Shown: positions 24,521 to 33,717 of the stretch, piece after piece
How positions within the stretch are numbered: the stretch's first letter is position 1
Layout of the letters: each line of letters starts with the position of its first letter
Origin: Paenibacillus baekrokdamisoli
GTDB taxonomy: Bacteria > Bacillota > Bacilli > Paenibacillales > Paenibacillaceae
DNA: 64,000 bases
NCBI RefSeq assembly: GCF_003945345.1
Contig: NZ_AP019308.1
Span: 1,736,001 to 1,800,000, forward strand
Reading direction: 5' to 3'
The notes under the pieces: model-generated
What the model saw: only the letters and a program-made list of their open reading frames with translations
Told to the model about the DNA's origin: nothing
The model's database searches: none
Translations under genes and position numbers: made by a program

Positions 24521-26242
24521 ATGCGTTTGCGCAGCGAAGAGTGGTTCCAAGGAGCGCCGGACAATACCTTTCAGCATCGTTCTGCGCTGCGTACGATCGG
24601 CCACTTGCCGGAAAATTATATAGGCAAACCCATTATCGGGATTGCAAACTCATGGAGCGATTTTAATAATTGCAATATGCCGCATAAGGAACTAGTAGAA
24701 TGGGTCAAGAAAGGCGTAATCATGGCGGGCGGTTATCCGATGGAGTTCCACACCATTACGACTCCTGCCGATTTAATGAAGCCCTCGGATCTGGTCTATC
24801 GTAATTTGATGGCGATGGACGTCGAAGAAATGGTACGGTCTCAGCCCATCGATGGACTTGTCTTATTAGCGGAATGCGACAAAACAACGCCTGCTCAATT
24901 AATGGCGGCGGCAAGCTGCAACATACCGGCGATTCAACTGGCGGCTGGGCATCGTTCATCCGGGACGTTTAGGGGTGAAACCGTTACCTATGCCACAGAT
25001 TTATGGAAATACCTCGATGAGTATAAAGCAGGTTTACTGAAACAGCAGGAATGGGATGAGCTAGAAGGCTGTATGTCTTGCAGTGCTGGCGGCTGCGCGG
25101 TCATGGGCAGTGCAAGCACAATAAAGTGTATGTCAGAGATGTTAGGCATGATGCTGCCCGGAACTGCCTGCATCCCAGCTGTCGACTCGAGAAGAGTGGA
25201 GGCGGCCATTGCAACAGGAAAAAGGATCGTTGAGATGGTTCAACAGGATCTGCGACCTTCGGATCTAATGACCCCATCTGCATTTCATAACGCGTTTAAA
25301 TTGCTGGCTGCGCTCGGAGGCTCGACGAATGCAATTATTCATTTGACCGCTATAGCCGGACGCCGTGGTATTCATTTGGATTTAGCGCAAATTCAGACGC
25401 TGATGCAGGATATTCCTCTCATCGTAAATTTGCAGCCAAGCGGTTCATTTAATATGGATGCTTACTATCAGGCAGGAGGTTTGCCCGCAACAATAAGGCA
25501 ACTGCTTCCTTTATTAGAGTCTGCGTGCTTAGGGGCTACAGGAGAAACAATTGCAAAGATATATGGCGAGGAAACGGTTAAGATTCCGGGCGTAATCACA
25601 TCAATAGATGAGCCGGTTCAAGCAGCGCCAACGTTAGTAATGCTGCAAGGGAACATAGCACCCAATGGTGCTATTATTAAAAAATCGGCTAGCTCGGAGC
25701 AGCTTCTTAAGCATAGAGGAAAGGCCGTTACGTTCCATAGCTATGAAGATATGCTGGAACGTATTGACAGCGATGAGCTGGAGGTAGATGAAACCTCGAT
25801 TCTGGTCATGAAGAATTGCGGCCCTGTAGGGGAAGGCATGCCAGAGTGGGGCTCTATTCCAATCCCGCGCAAGCTTCTGAAGCAAGGGATTAAGGATTTG
25901 GTTCGTATCAGTGACGCTCGCATGAGTGGCACCAGCTATGGCACGGTGGTCCTGCATATTGCACCGGAAGCGGCTATTGGCGGACCGTTAGCCATTGTTG
26001 AGGATGGGGATATGATCGAATTGGACGTATTGCAGGGCAGCATTCAACTGATAGTGGAGGATGCAGTCATCCTGCAGCGTTTACAGCATTGGCGACGTCC
26101 CGTTCCCAGACATCATCGAGGGTACCCGCGTTTATATGCGGACCATGTTTTACAAGCCCCGGAGGGCTGCGATTTCGATTTTCTGCGACCTCAAAGCGTA
26201 AACGAATTACCTTTTGTGGAGCCGATCATAGGCCGGGGATAG
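24521..26242 (+). CDS. Sugar-acid dehydratase of the IlvD/EDD family
   Basis: 573 residues, full length. IlvD/EDD enzymes dehydrate sugar acids or dihydroxy acids with an Fe-S cluster; the three expected cysteines are Cys51 (NNCNMPHKEL), Cys119 (AECDKTTPAQLM) and Cys192 (SAGGCAVMGSAST). The C-terminus has RISDARMSGTSYGTVVLH and ends with RGYPRLYADHVLQAPEGCDF, a feature of L-arabinonate/D-xylonate-type dehydratases rather than of branched-chain amino-acid IlvD. The likely product is a 2-keto-3-deoxy sugar acid. It lies 39 bp after the U32-like gene in the IclR-regulated operon. Which sugar acid is used cannot be told from sequence. Confidence 0.9.
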   Translation: MRLRSEEWFQGAPDNTFQHRSALRTIGHLPENYIGKPIIGIANSWSDFNNCNMPHKELVEWVKKGVIMAGGYPMEFHTITTPADLMKPSDLVYRNLMAMDVEEMVRSQPIDGLVLLAECDKTTPAQLMAAASCNIPAIQLAAGHRSSGTFRGETVTYATDLWKYLDEYKAGLLKQQEWDELEGCMSCSAGGCAVMGSASTIKCMSEMLGMMLPGTACIPAVDSRRVEAAIATGKRIVEMVQQDLRPSDLMTPSAFHNAFKLLAALGGSTNAIIHLTAIAGRRGIHLDLAQIQTLMQDIPLIVNLQPSGSFNMDAYYQAGGLPATIRQLLPLLESACLGATGETIAKIYGEETVKIPGVITSIDEPVQAAPTLVMLQGNIAPNGAIIKKSASSEQLLKHRGKAVTFHSYEDMLERIDSDELEVDETSILVMKNCGPVGEGMPEWGSIPIPRKLLKQGIKDLVRISDARMSGTSYGTVVLHIAPEAAIGGPLAIVEDGDMIELDVLQGSIQLIVEDAVILQRLQHWRRPVPRHHRGYPRLYADHVLQAPEGCDFDFLRPQSVNELPFVEPIIGRG

Positions 26243-26335
26243 CGGGAGATTTTGCATCGTTTTACATACGAAGATACGAAGATACGAAGATCATTAAAAT
26301 GGTGGTTTTGAAGGAAATCGAGGAGGATGTTGGAT

Positions 26336-27103
26336 ATGAAACGTTTTGCAGATCAGGTTGTTATCGTTACAGGGGCTGCTTCAGGAATTGGCGAGGCAAC
26401 CGCAAGGCTATTTGCCGCCGAAGGCGCGAAGGTAGCGGCTGTAGATATTAATGAGGATGGGCTTAGGAGGCTGGCAAACGATTTCGATGCGAGCCATAAC
26501 GGAGAGATTGTCCCATTTGTTTGTGATCTCATCAGGTCGGCAGATGTGGAGAAAATGGTTGGCGAGATTGCAGTCCGATGGGGAAGAATTGATGTGTTGT
26601 TTAACAACGCTGGCATTGAAGAGACCGATTCCATAACTAACACAACAGAGGAAATGTGGGACCGCCAAATTACCGTTAATTTGAAAAGTGTTTTCCTTTG
26701 TTCGAAATATGTCATTCCCCATATGCAAAAAACAAACGGAGGCAAGATCATCAACGCGGGCTCCATTGAGGGGATTGTTGCGGAACCTAATGGTGCGGCC
26801 TATGTCGCTTCAAAAGGAGCCATCGTTTTATTGACCAAGGAAATGGCATTGTCTTATGCCAAGGATAACATCCGCGTGAACTGTGTTTGTCCGGGCTGGA
26901 TCGATACCGGGATGGCTAAACGCTCGATCGATAAAAAGGGCGGAATAGAGGTTATGCTGCCGGAAATTCAACGGCTTCAGCCGCTTGGGCGTTTGGGGCA
27001 GCCCGAGGAAGTCGGACGTTCTGTGCTCTTCTTGGCATCGGATGATTCTTCCTTTATTACGGGTATTTCATTGATGGTTGATGGCGGATATACGGCACAG
27101 TAA
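26336..27103 (+). CDS. SDR sugar/sugar-acid dehydrogenase
   Basis: 255 residues, classical SDR: TGAASGIGEATARLF (NAD-binding), NNAGIEETD, Ser in NAGSIEGIV, and YVASKGA with catalytic Tyr and Lys; the tail SSFITGISLMVDGGYTAQ is typical. AGGAGG (26321-26326) is 9 bases before ATG 26336, ruling out ATG 26327, which touches the site. In this operon it is the likely first oxidation step, turning an aldose or its lactone precursor into the acid used by the dehydratase. NAD preference is suggested by Asp after the second strand (AAVDINEDG). Confidence 0.9.
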   Translation: MKRFADQVVIVTGAASGIGEATARLFAAEGAKVAAVDINEDGLRRLANDFDASHNGEIVPFVCDLIRSADVEKMVGEIAVRWGRIDVLFNNAGIEETDSITNTTEEMWDRQITVNLKSVFLCSKYVIPHMQKTNGGKIINAGSIEGIVAEPNGAAYVASKGAIVLLTKEMALSYAKDNIRVNCVCPGWIDTGMAKRSIDKKGGIEVMLPEIQRLQPLGRLGQPEEVGRSVLFLASDDSSFITGISLMVDGGYTAQ

Positions 27104-27147
27104 GTAGGCAAGTGGTCAGACATTTTGAAAAATGGAGGTCGAATTTC

Positions 27148-28449
27148 ATGAAGAAAATGTCATTTCTGTTGCTGGCTTTATTGTTTGTGGTAGTCGTTGT
27201 TCTTTCCGGGTGCAGCTCCAAAGATTCAAAATCCAAAGATGGTGAAAAAGTAACGTTGACTTATTGGACACAGTTCACTGAAAGCTTGCCTGAAAGCAAG
27301 TGGATCAATGCTGCGGTGAAACGCTTTGAAGACTCGCATCCTAACGTTAAGGTGAATGTTGTGCACCAAACGCAGGATCCGAGTTATTTTACGATGTTCC
27401 AAGCAAGCTCACTTTCCAAAACCGGACCGGATATTGTCGATCTGTGGACGGGGTTGTATGCACTGCGTTATAAACAGTTTCTCGAGCCGTTGAACAAAGT
27501 TTTGACCGATGAGCAAAAAGGGAACTTGATTGGATTGCAGTATGCCTCGGATGGATTCGATAGCACAAAAAGTATATACGGAATACCGAGTGAAACACAA
27601 TTTTATATGGGGTATTACAACAAAAAATTATTCGAAAAAGCAGGGATTAAAGACGTTCCGAAAACATACGAGGAACTTCTCGAGGTTTGCAAGAAGCTAA
27701 AGGATGCCGGAATTCTGCCGATTGCGGACGGCGGCTTTAACGGTTCAGCGTACATGCCATTCCAAGGATTCTCTTACTTCATGATGAATACGCTTTCAGT
27801 TGATGACATTAATAAACTGCGCACAGGTGAAATTGCTTTAACCTCGCAGCAAATGGTGGAGCCTTTGGAAAAATGGGCCGCCTTGTATAAAAACGGCTAC
27901 GTTAACACGGATGCTATGTCCACAGTGAATGCGAATAAGCTATTTGTCGAAGGTAAAGCGGCGATGGTATTTAATGATGGCAGTTGGGATATTCCACAAT
28001 TCCAGGAAGCTCTTGGCGTGGATAACGTAGGGCCTTTCTTCCCGCCGGTATACAACGAAAATGCCCCGTCCAAAGGCTACACGGTCGCTTATCCCGGGGT
28101 TATGACTGGGGTTACGAACTATTCTAAGCATAAAGAATTGTCGCTGGAGTTCATTAAAAGCGCATTAGATCCCTCGGTAATGGGCGTTATGGCGCAAGAA
28201 GGATTGGTCCCGGCATTGAAGGGATTATCAACAGATTTGATGAAAAATCCGCTGCAGCTTCAGCTTTACAAAATTTTGCAAGAAAACAAAAACTGGCCGA
28301 TGTTTGACAACTTAATTCAATCTGAAGTTATGTCGACTATGACGAAGGAATTCCAGCTTGTGGCCTTGGATCAAGTAAGCCCGAGCGATGCGCTTAAAGT
28401 GATCCAGCAGGCTTGGGATAGTCTGCCGGCTGGCGAGAAAGAAAAATAA
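27148..28449 (+). CDS. ABC sugar-binding lipoprotein
   Basis: 433 residues. A lipoprotein signal (KKMSFLLLALLFVVVVVLSG, lipobox LSGC) is followed by a class-I-type extracellular solute-binding protein: VTLTYWTQFTESLPESKWIN, RFEDSHPNVKVNVVHQ, FVEGKAAMVFNDGSWDIPQF. It would be anchored outside the membrane and deliver an oligosaccharide or sugar (acid) to the two permeases that follow. GGAGGT is 8 bases before ATG 27148; the frame start at 27112 lacks a signal peptide and is rejected. Family CUT1 is inferred from the partners. Confidence 0.93.
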   Translation: MKKMSFLLLALLFVVVVVLSGCSSKDSKSKDGEKVTLTYWTQFTESLPESKWINAAVKRFEDSHPNVKVNVVHQTQDPSYFTMFQASSLSKTGPDIVDLWTGLYALRYKQFLEPLNKVLTDEQKGNLIGLQYASDGFDSTKSIYGIPSETQFYMGYYNKKLFEKAGIKDVPKTYEELLEVCKKLKDAGILPIADGGFNGSAYMPFQGFSYFMMNTLSVDDINKLRTGEIALTSQQMVEPLEKWAALYKNGYVNTDAMSTVNANKLFVEGKAAMVFNDGSWDIPQFQEALGVDNVGPFFPPVYNENAPSKGYTVAYPGVMTGVTNYSKHKELSLEFIKSALDPSVMGVMAQEGLVPALKGLSTDLMKNPLQLQLYKILQENKNWPMFDNLIQSEVMSTMTKEFQLVALDQVSPSDALKVIQQAWDSLPAGEKEK

Positions 28450-28517
28450 TGAAAATTTGCATCCAATCGCGTATCCAATCCGCTTACGGATTGGATACGC
28501 AGTGAGGAGAGATGTCA

Positions 28518-29459
28518 ATGGCCAAAGCCACAGAAATATCGTTGAATAAGGCGAATCAGATCATCAAGCCACGGAGGAATTGGAGACTCCGATTGTTCGG
28601 ACGCTATAACATAAATGCGGTTGGATTTATGTTTGTTCTTCCAGCAATCCTCCTCATTGCATCGCTTATTTTCCTTCCGATCGTCAAAGCTATTTTTTAT
28701 AGCTTTTTTGATTGGGATGGAGTTAATGCGACTTTTACGGGAGTGAGGAATTATTCCTCGCTGTTTTCTTCAACCGTATTTCACGTCATTCTCAGAAACA
28801 ATTTGATTTTACTGCTTTCCGTTCCTTTTTGGGTAGTTATTCCGCTATTTGCCGCGTATTTACTATATCTTGAACCGCCGGGATGGAGGATATTCCGCGT
28901 CATCTTTTTTGTGCCTACGGCGTTGTCATGGGTTATAATTGGAATCGTTTGGCGATTTTTCTTCAGCTATGATGGGCAGTTCAATCAATTTCTTGGCGCA
29001 ATCGGACTGCCGTCTTTAATCAAGGATTGGTTATCTGATCCAACAATCGCTTTATTCGTATTAATTGCCACCGCAATCTGGGCTTGGTTTGGAACAGGAG
29101 TAATCATTTTCTCGGTAGGCATGTCAACAATTCCGACAGACATTATGGAGGCGGCAGCTATTGAGGGTTGTCGGGGATGGCGGCTGTTGTTTTATATTCT
29201 TTTGCCTTCTCTGCGAAAGTTTATTGAGTTTTACACCGTCTACAGCATTGTAATGGCGTTTACCCAGATGTTCGGATTAATTTATGTGATGACACAGGGA
29301 GGACCGGGCTATTTCACAACAACGGCGGAATATCAGATCTATATGACAGCTTTCCAAAATATGAAGTTTGGTATGGCATCCGCGGTTGGCGTTGTTTTGT
29401 TTGTGGCAGTCCTATTAGTTTCATTAGTTCAACAGCGGATTATGCGAGGTGACGATTAA
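28518..29459 (+). CDS. ABC sugar permease (MalF/UgpA type)
   Basis: 313 residues with six membrane segments and a basic N-terminus (RRNWRLRLFGRYNINAVGFM). The EAA loop that docks to the ATPase is EAAAIEGCRGWRLLFYI, and the C-terminal part has the conserved MTQGGPGYFTTTAEYQIYM. ATG 28518 is 8 bases from AGGAG; ATG 28512 is 2 bases away and unlikely. It lies 68 bp after the binding protein and its end supplies the ribosome site of the next permease. Confidence 0.93.
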   Translation: MAKATEISLNKANQIIKPRRNWRLRLFGRYNINAVGFMFVLPAILLIASLIFLPIVKAIFYSFFDWDGVNATFTGVRNYSSLFSSTVFHVILRNNLILLLSVPFWVVIPLFAAYLLYLEPPGWRIFRVIFFVPTALSWVIIGIVWRFFFSYDGQFNQFLGAIGLPSLIKDWLSDPTIALFVLIATAIWAWFGTGVIIFSVGMSTIPTDIMEAAAIEGCRGWRLLFYILLPSLRKFIEFYTVYSIVMAFTQMFGLIYVMTQGGPGYFTTTAEYQIYMTAFQNMKFGMASAVGVVLFVAVLLVSLVQQRIMRGDD

Positions 29460-29460
29460 C

Positions 29461-30297
29461 ATGCTTCATCCGACAAAAAAATTCCGCGCTAGGGACATAC
29501 CGGTGCTTGTAGTGCTCCTAGCCATTGCTATGTCATGTCTGTATCCTTTTTACTTTATGCTTGTCTCCTCGTTTAAGTCCAATCAAGAATATACGGTGAA
29601 TCCGATCGGCTTTCCTAAGCATTTTACATTGGAGAGTATTCAAATGATGCTGGATCAAACCGATGTTTTCCAGTCTTTACTGAATTCTTTATTTGTCGTG
29701 TGCGTTTCCGTTCTGATCATCATGATCGTTTCAAGCATGGCGGGCTATTCGTTTAGCAAGCTTAAATTTTGGGGCTCCAATAAATTTTTTATCGTTATTT
29801 TATCTACCATAATGATTCCCATTCAAATTATTATCATTCCGCTTTATATCAATATGGCGGATTTGGAACTAGTCAATCATTACAGCTCGATCATTTTGAT
29901 ATATACAGCGATCTCCATTCCTTTTGGAGCCTATTTAATGAGATCTTTCTACACCGGAATACCCAGCGAACTGATGGATGCCGCGATGATAGATGGGCTA
30001 TCGTATACCCAAATTTATTACAAAATCATGCTTCCGTTGTCAGCGCCTGCTCTTGCTACGTTGGGTATTTTGCAATTTATAAACCTTTGGAACGATTTGT
30101 TGATTTCGATGATCTTTTTGCAAGATCCGTCTACTCGTACAGTCACGGTGACGATTGCGGCATTAGCTGGGAGGTACGTGACGAATTATCCGGTTATTAT
30201 TTCCGGTCTTTTGGTATCGACGATACCAGCGGTTATTGGTTTCCTGACCTTGCAGCGATATCTTGTCAAAGGTATTACAGTCGGTATAACGAAGTGA
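29461..30297 (+). CDS. ABC sugar permease (MalG/UgpE type)
   Basis: 278 residues, six membrane segments, with opening LVSSFKSNQEYTVNPIGFP and EAA loop DAAMIDGLSYTQIYYKIM. The C-terminus (LTLQRYLVKGITVGITK) is diagnostic of the second permease of CUT1 importers. GAGGTGA inside the previous gene is 9 bases from ATG 29461. No ATP-binding subunit gene is in the operon, so a shared MsmX-type ATPase encoded elsewhere is presumed, as usual in Bacillota. Confidence 0.93.
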   Translation: MLHPTKKFRARDIPVLVVLLAIAMSCLYPFYFMLVSSFKSNQEYTVNPIGFPKHFTLESIQMMLDQTDVFQSLLNSLFVVCVSVLIIMIVSSMAGYSFSKLKFWGSNKFFIVILSTIMIPIQIIIIPLYINMADLELVNHYSSIILIYTAISIPFGAYLMRSFYTGIPSELMDAAMIDGLSYTQIYYKIMLPLSAPALATLGILQFINLWNDLLISMIFLQDPSTRTVTVTIAALAGRYVTNYPVIISGLLVSTIPAVIGFLTLQRYLVKGITVGITK

Positions 30298-30318
30298 GAA
30301 ATACGGGAGGGATCAGTC

Positions 30319-31755
30319 ATGAACAGCAGCAATTGGATCGGTGGAGATTGGATAACGCCTGCGAAAGAATGCTTGGAAGTCATAAATCCATCTCAATTAA
30401 CTAATCAGGTAGGCGTGCTGCATTTATCTGATCCGGAAATGGCTTTACAGGCTGCGGATGCGGCAAACAAAGCTCAACCTGGGTGGGGAAAACTCCCGAG
30501 TGCTAAACGGGGAGAATATTTATTTCAGGTGGCTAATTTACTGATGGAGCATCTGGAGGAGGTGTCGCTTCTTGCCAGCTCAGAGATGGGCAAACCACTT
30601 GGAGAAATGCGCGGTGAAGTGATGCGCGGTATTCAAATACTCCGTTATTATGCCGGTGAAGGGGTACGCGCCAATGGCAGTGTTATACCCGCGAACGAAG
30701 CTAATATTTTACAATATACGAAACGGGTGCCGCTCGGGGTTGTTGCTATTATTACGCCTTGGAATTTCCCTGTAGCTATTCCGATTTGGAAAATTGCTCC
30801 TGCCCTTATCTGCGGGAACACGATCGTCTGGAAACCAGCGGAAACAGCATCTTTGACTGCGACGCGTTTAGTTCAAATTTTCGCAGAAGCGCAGCTGCCT
30901 CCTGGTGTTCTTAATTTGGTCATCGGGGTAGGCAGCGTAGTCGGAACTGCCCTACTGGAAAAAGCGGATTTGGATGGAGTGAGTTTTACCGGATCCGATG
31001 TGACTGGACTTCGCATTGCTGCAGCTTGTGCGCAAAGGAATATCAAGTATCAAACGGAAATGGGCGGAAAAAATGCAGCCATCGTTCTAAGAGATGCGAA
31101 TTTGGAAAAAACCATTCCGCAATTGCTTAGCGGAGCTTTTCGCTCAGCTGGCCAGAAATGTACGGCAACCAGTCGTATTATTGTGGAAGAAAATGCATAT
31201 GAGCCATTGCTTGAGGGTTTATCTAAAAGTGTTTCTGCGTTAAAGGCTGGATCAGCTTTAGATGAAACGGCATATTTAGGTCCCGTTGCGTCCAAGGCTC
31301 AATGGGAAAAAGTAAAGGCTTATGGGCATTTGTCGGAAAAAGACGGCGAGATCATAGCACAGGGAAGCTGCTCGGTGGATCCCACGTCCGGATATTTTAT
31401 AGCCCCGAAGATTGTAACCGGCATTCCGGTCGAGCATGCTCTTGCACAAGAGGAGATTTTTGGACCCCTTGCTGTTATTCTGCGTGCTCGTGATTTTGAA
31501 GCATCCATAGAGCTTTGCAATAAGACGGTTTACGGCTTGAGCGCTTCTCTATACACACAGGATTTAACTAAAGCGATGCGTTTCATGGAGGAAGCGCAAG
31601 CAGGATTGCTTAAAGTGAATCAGGAAACAGCAGGAGTTGAATATCAAGCGCCGTTTGGCGGGATGAAATTATCAAGCTCTCACTCACGCGAGCAAGGTAC
31701 CTCAGCTCTTGAGTTCTACAGTCAGGTAAAAACCTGTTCTGTCTATTTTGGCTAG
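30319..31755 (+). CDS. Aldehyde dehydrogenase (possible 2,5-dioxovalerate dehydrogenase)
   Basis: 478 residues, complete NAD(P)-dependent ALDH. Catalytic Cys281 is in SAGQKCTATSR and the general base Glu247 in TEMGGKNAAI; the cofactor site includes TPWNFPVAIPIWKIAPAL and FTGSDVTG. The sequence and operon context suggest oxidation of alpha-ketoglutaric semialdehyde to 2-oxoglutarate, the final step of non-phosphorylative pentose or hexarate breakdown. GGGAGGG precedes ATG 30319. It is the last intact gene of the IclR-regulated operon. The substrate is inferred from context, not from diagnostic residues. Confidence 0.9.
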   Translation: MNSSNWIGGDWITPAKECLEVINPSQLTNQVGVLHLSDPEMALQAADAANKAQPGWGKLPSAKRGEYLFQVANLLMEHLEEVSLLASSEMGKPLGEMRGEVMRGIQILRYYAGEGVRANGSVIPANEANILQYTKRVPLGVVAIITPWNFPVAIPIWKIAPALICGNTIVWKPAETASLTATRLVQIFAEAQLPPGVLNLVIGVGSVVGTALLEKADLDGVSFTGSDVTGLRIAAACAQRNIKYQTEMGGKNAAIVLRDANLEKTIPQLLSGAFRSAGQKCTATSRIIVEENAYEPLLEGLSKSVSALKAGSALDETAYLGPVASKAQWEKVKAYGHLSEKDGEIIAQGSCSVDPTSGYFIAPKIVTGIPVEHALAQEEIFGPLAVILRARDFEASIELCNKTVYGLSASLYTQDLTKAMRFMEEAQAGLLKVNQETAGVEYQAPFGGMKLSSSHSREQGTSALEFYSQVKTCSVYFG

Positions 31756-31817
31756 GGGTACGGATCATACACAAATCGGGAAAGTTGTCGCAGCCCTTGA
31801 AGAGCTATAGGGTGTGT

Positions 31818-31946
31818 ATGGCGCTTTATGAGGATCCTGCAAAAGTGTATTCGTTGACCATTAAGCGAAACATGATCGCTGTCGTTACCGATGGCTCTGC
31901 CGTGCTTGGGCTTGGTAATATTGGTCCACAAGCGGCATTGCCCGTA
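31818..31946 (+). pseudogene. Malic enzyme fragment
   Basis: The frame reads YEDPAKVYSLTIKRNMIAVV then TDGSAVLGLGNIGPQAALPV, the tyrosine/NAD-approach region of bacterial malic enzymes, and then turns into unrelated sequence. Only ~43 of ~400 residues remain. The rest of 31947-32359 shows one unplaced short frame (YLVETESPEYLENVLAIRNS near 32119) and no gene I can name. Confidence 0.65.
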
Positions 31947-32359
31947 ACCGTTGAGTCGTGGGAGGGTGAACCTCCGAGGATTTTGTGGAGTATACGTGCA
32001 GTAGAAACGAATTGGGGGAATATTCCTGAGTATTCCTCTGTTCCCGCATGCCCAACCGTGAGTCCATCAACAGTATCTGCGTACTTTCCGTAAGATTCTC
32101 CTAATTTAATGTACGCTCAATATCTTGTCGAAACCGAATCACCAGAATACCTGGAGAACGTACTGGCTATTAGAAATAGTTTTGAGCAGTTAGGTCCTGA
32201 TGCTGGACCATATGGATGAATATACCAGAGTGTTATGGAATGAAATATCTACGATAAATTTAACAAAATGACCATATAGAATTAATAAAATCCCCGACAT
32301 CCTTTTATATACTTAAGTTGTTTGATATAGCGATATACAAGGACTAGGTGGTAGATTTA

Positions 32360-32899
32360 ATGTTAAAAAAACGTGATTTGCACGAATGTCATACACTGTA
32401 TAACTTAATTACGGACCCTGCAGTTTTTCCTTACGTTCGTTATAAATGCCAATTTTATGAACAATATTTATTCATAACCAAACAGTTGATTGTTGAAGAA
32501 GAACAGGAGACATGTATTTCTAGAACAATTCTTAACGAGATGGGTCATCCCATTGGTACCATTGATCTATATGATATTGTTAATAAAACGGGCTTCTTAG
32601 CCACATGGATTGGAACTCCCTATTTTGGAAAAGGTTATAACCAACGAGCGAAGGAATCCTTTTTTATTGAACTATTTCTTGAACATAATATCGAAACGGT
32701 ATTTTTGAAAGTCCGAAAACAAAATATTCGATCGAAGAAGGCGGTAGAAAAACTATCGTATGCCAAATTAGCAAATGTTATAAACCATCAAATATATAAA
32801 TCGATAAATAATACGCAACAGATCTATGATTTGTATCAAGTGGAACGGTTAGACTTTTTAGAATGTAGTAAAGTCATTCAACATGAGGTTGCTACGTAA
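32360..32899 (+). CDS. GNAT-like N-acetyltransferase
   Basis: 179 residues. The acetyl-CoA loop is recognisable as ATWIGTPYFGKGYNQRAKES (Q/RxxGxG/A-like), followed by FLKVRKQNIRSKKAVEKLSY, as in RimJ/RimL-type acetyltransferases; the N-terminal half is less conserved. AGGTGG lies about 7 bases before ATG 32360; the GTG at 32348 overlaps that site. The gene stands alone, with a strong hairpin terminator immediately after it. The acceptor (protein, amino acid or drug) is unknown. Confidence 0.75.
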   Translation: MLKKRDLHECHTLYNLITDPAVFPYVRYKCQFYEQYLFITKQLIVEEEQETCISRTILNEMGHPIGTIDLYDIVNKTGFLATWIGTPYFGKGYNQRAKESFFIELFLEHNIETVFLKVRKQNIRSKKAVEKLSYAKLANVINHQIYKSINNTQQIYDLYQVERLDFLECSKVIQHEVAT

Positions 32900-32905
32900 C
32901 AACCT

Positions 32906-32952
32906 GTACAAAAAACTGTCTTCAAATAAAGTTTTGGGGCAGTTTTTTGTAC
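32906..32952 (+). terminator. Terminator after the GNAT gene
   Basis: GTACAAAAAACTG (32906-32918) is a perfect inverted match to CAGTTTTTTGTAC (32940-32952). Confidence 0.75.
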
Positions 32953-33000
32953 GACGAAAAGCTTCACTAATGGAGAACTATAGCTTAACAATCACTAGGA

Positions 33001-33030
33001 CGAGGCTGCCGTTTCTTAACGGCAGCCTCG
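33001..33030. repeat. Intergenic GAGGCTGCCG hairpin
   Basis: CGAGGCTGCCGTT (33001-33013) pairs perfectly with AACGGCAGCCTCG (33018-33030), loop TCTT. The same stem recurs at 39966-39998 and, diverged, at 33553, 38131 and 35083. Member of the dispersed hairpin family. Confidence 0.8.
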
Positions 33031-33064
33031 TTGAATGGGCAGATTACGTTAACAAAAAAATAAA

Positions 33065-33306
33065 ACAGGCGTATTCTGGAAGCCAATAGTTAACCTATTA
33101 GAAGCTGAAGATATTGAATTTTTAGTTGTAAATGCTCAGCATATGAAAGCTCTCCCCGGACGTAAAACGGATGTGAAAGATGCGGAATGGATAGCCCAAC
33201 TTCTTCGTCATGGACTGCTAAAGGCAAGCTTCATTCCGAACCGTTACCAAAGGGAACTGCGAGAACTAGTTCGTTATCGCCGAAGCATCATTGAAGAACG
33301 AGCTAG
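33065..33306 (+). mobile_element. IS110-family transposase internal fragment
   Basis: About 240 bp almost identical to an internal part of the intact IS110 transposase at 40718-41935 (VNAQHMKALPGRKTDVKDAE, WIAQLLRHGLLKASFIPNRY), here on the plus strand. Both ends of the element are missing; at 33306 the sequence switches abruptly to another gene's tail in the same frame. Confidence 0.88.
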
Positions 33307-33529
33307 AGGCGAGGAAATAAAGTCTGGTTCCAATTACTCTGAGGGTTTGGATGATTGGCTAAACGTTCATAAAGGACAAGGAGTTGAAATGCTTGAGCCT
33401 GCTAGTCATGCTATCGCAAGAGTAAAAAGCGAATCAGAACTGAGGGAGCTATGGGAGGAGACGGGGGATTCAAGTGAATGGATGGAAATTGTAGAGAATT
33501 TGGAAGCCAGACTAAAATCTTTACTATGA
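33307..33529 (+). pseudogene. C-terminal scrap of an unrecognised gene fused to the IS110 fragment
   Basis: The continuing frame encodes EEIKSGSNYSEGLDDWLNVH and a hydrophilic C-terminus ending in VENLEARLKSLL at TGA 33527-33529. A 128-residue chimera could be read from ATG 33143 across the join, but no ribosome site precedes it. The parent family is not recognised. A degenerate hairpin repeat follows (33549-33600). Confidence 0.5.
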
Positions 33530-33717
33530 AAAAATTTAATAAACACTCAGGACGAGGCTGCCGGTATGATCGGTGGCCTTTATTACATTAACGGGCAGTT
33601 ATGCGCAATGCGCGCAGGATCGTAAGCGTTGAGCACAGCTTCTATATTAGCATTGACAATGGAACGGGCAATTCGTATGATCCAAATAGGATTGTAAAAA
33701 AATGCAAATGGGGTAGA

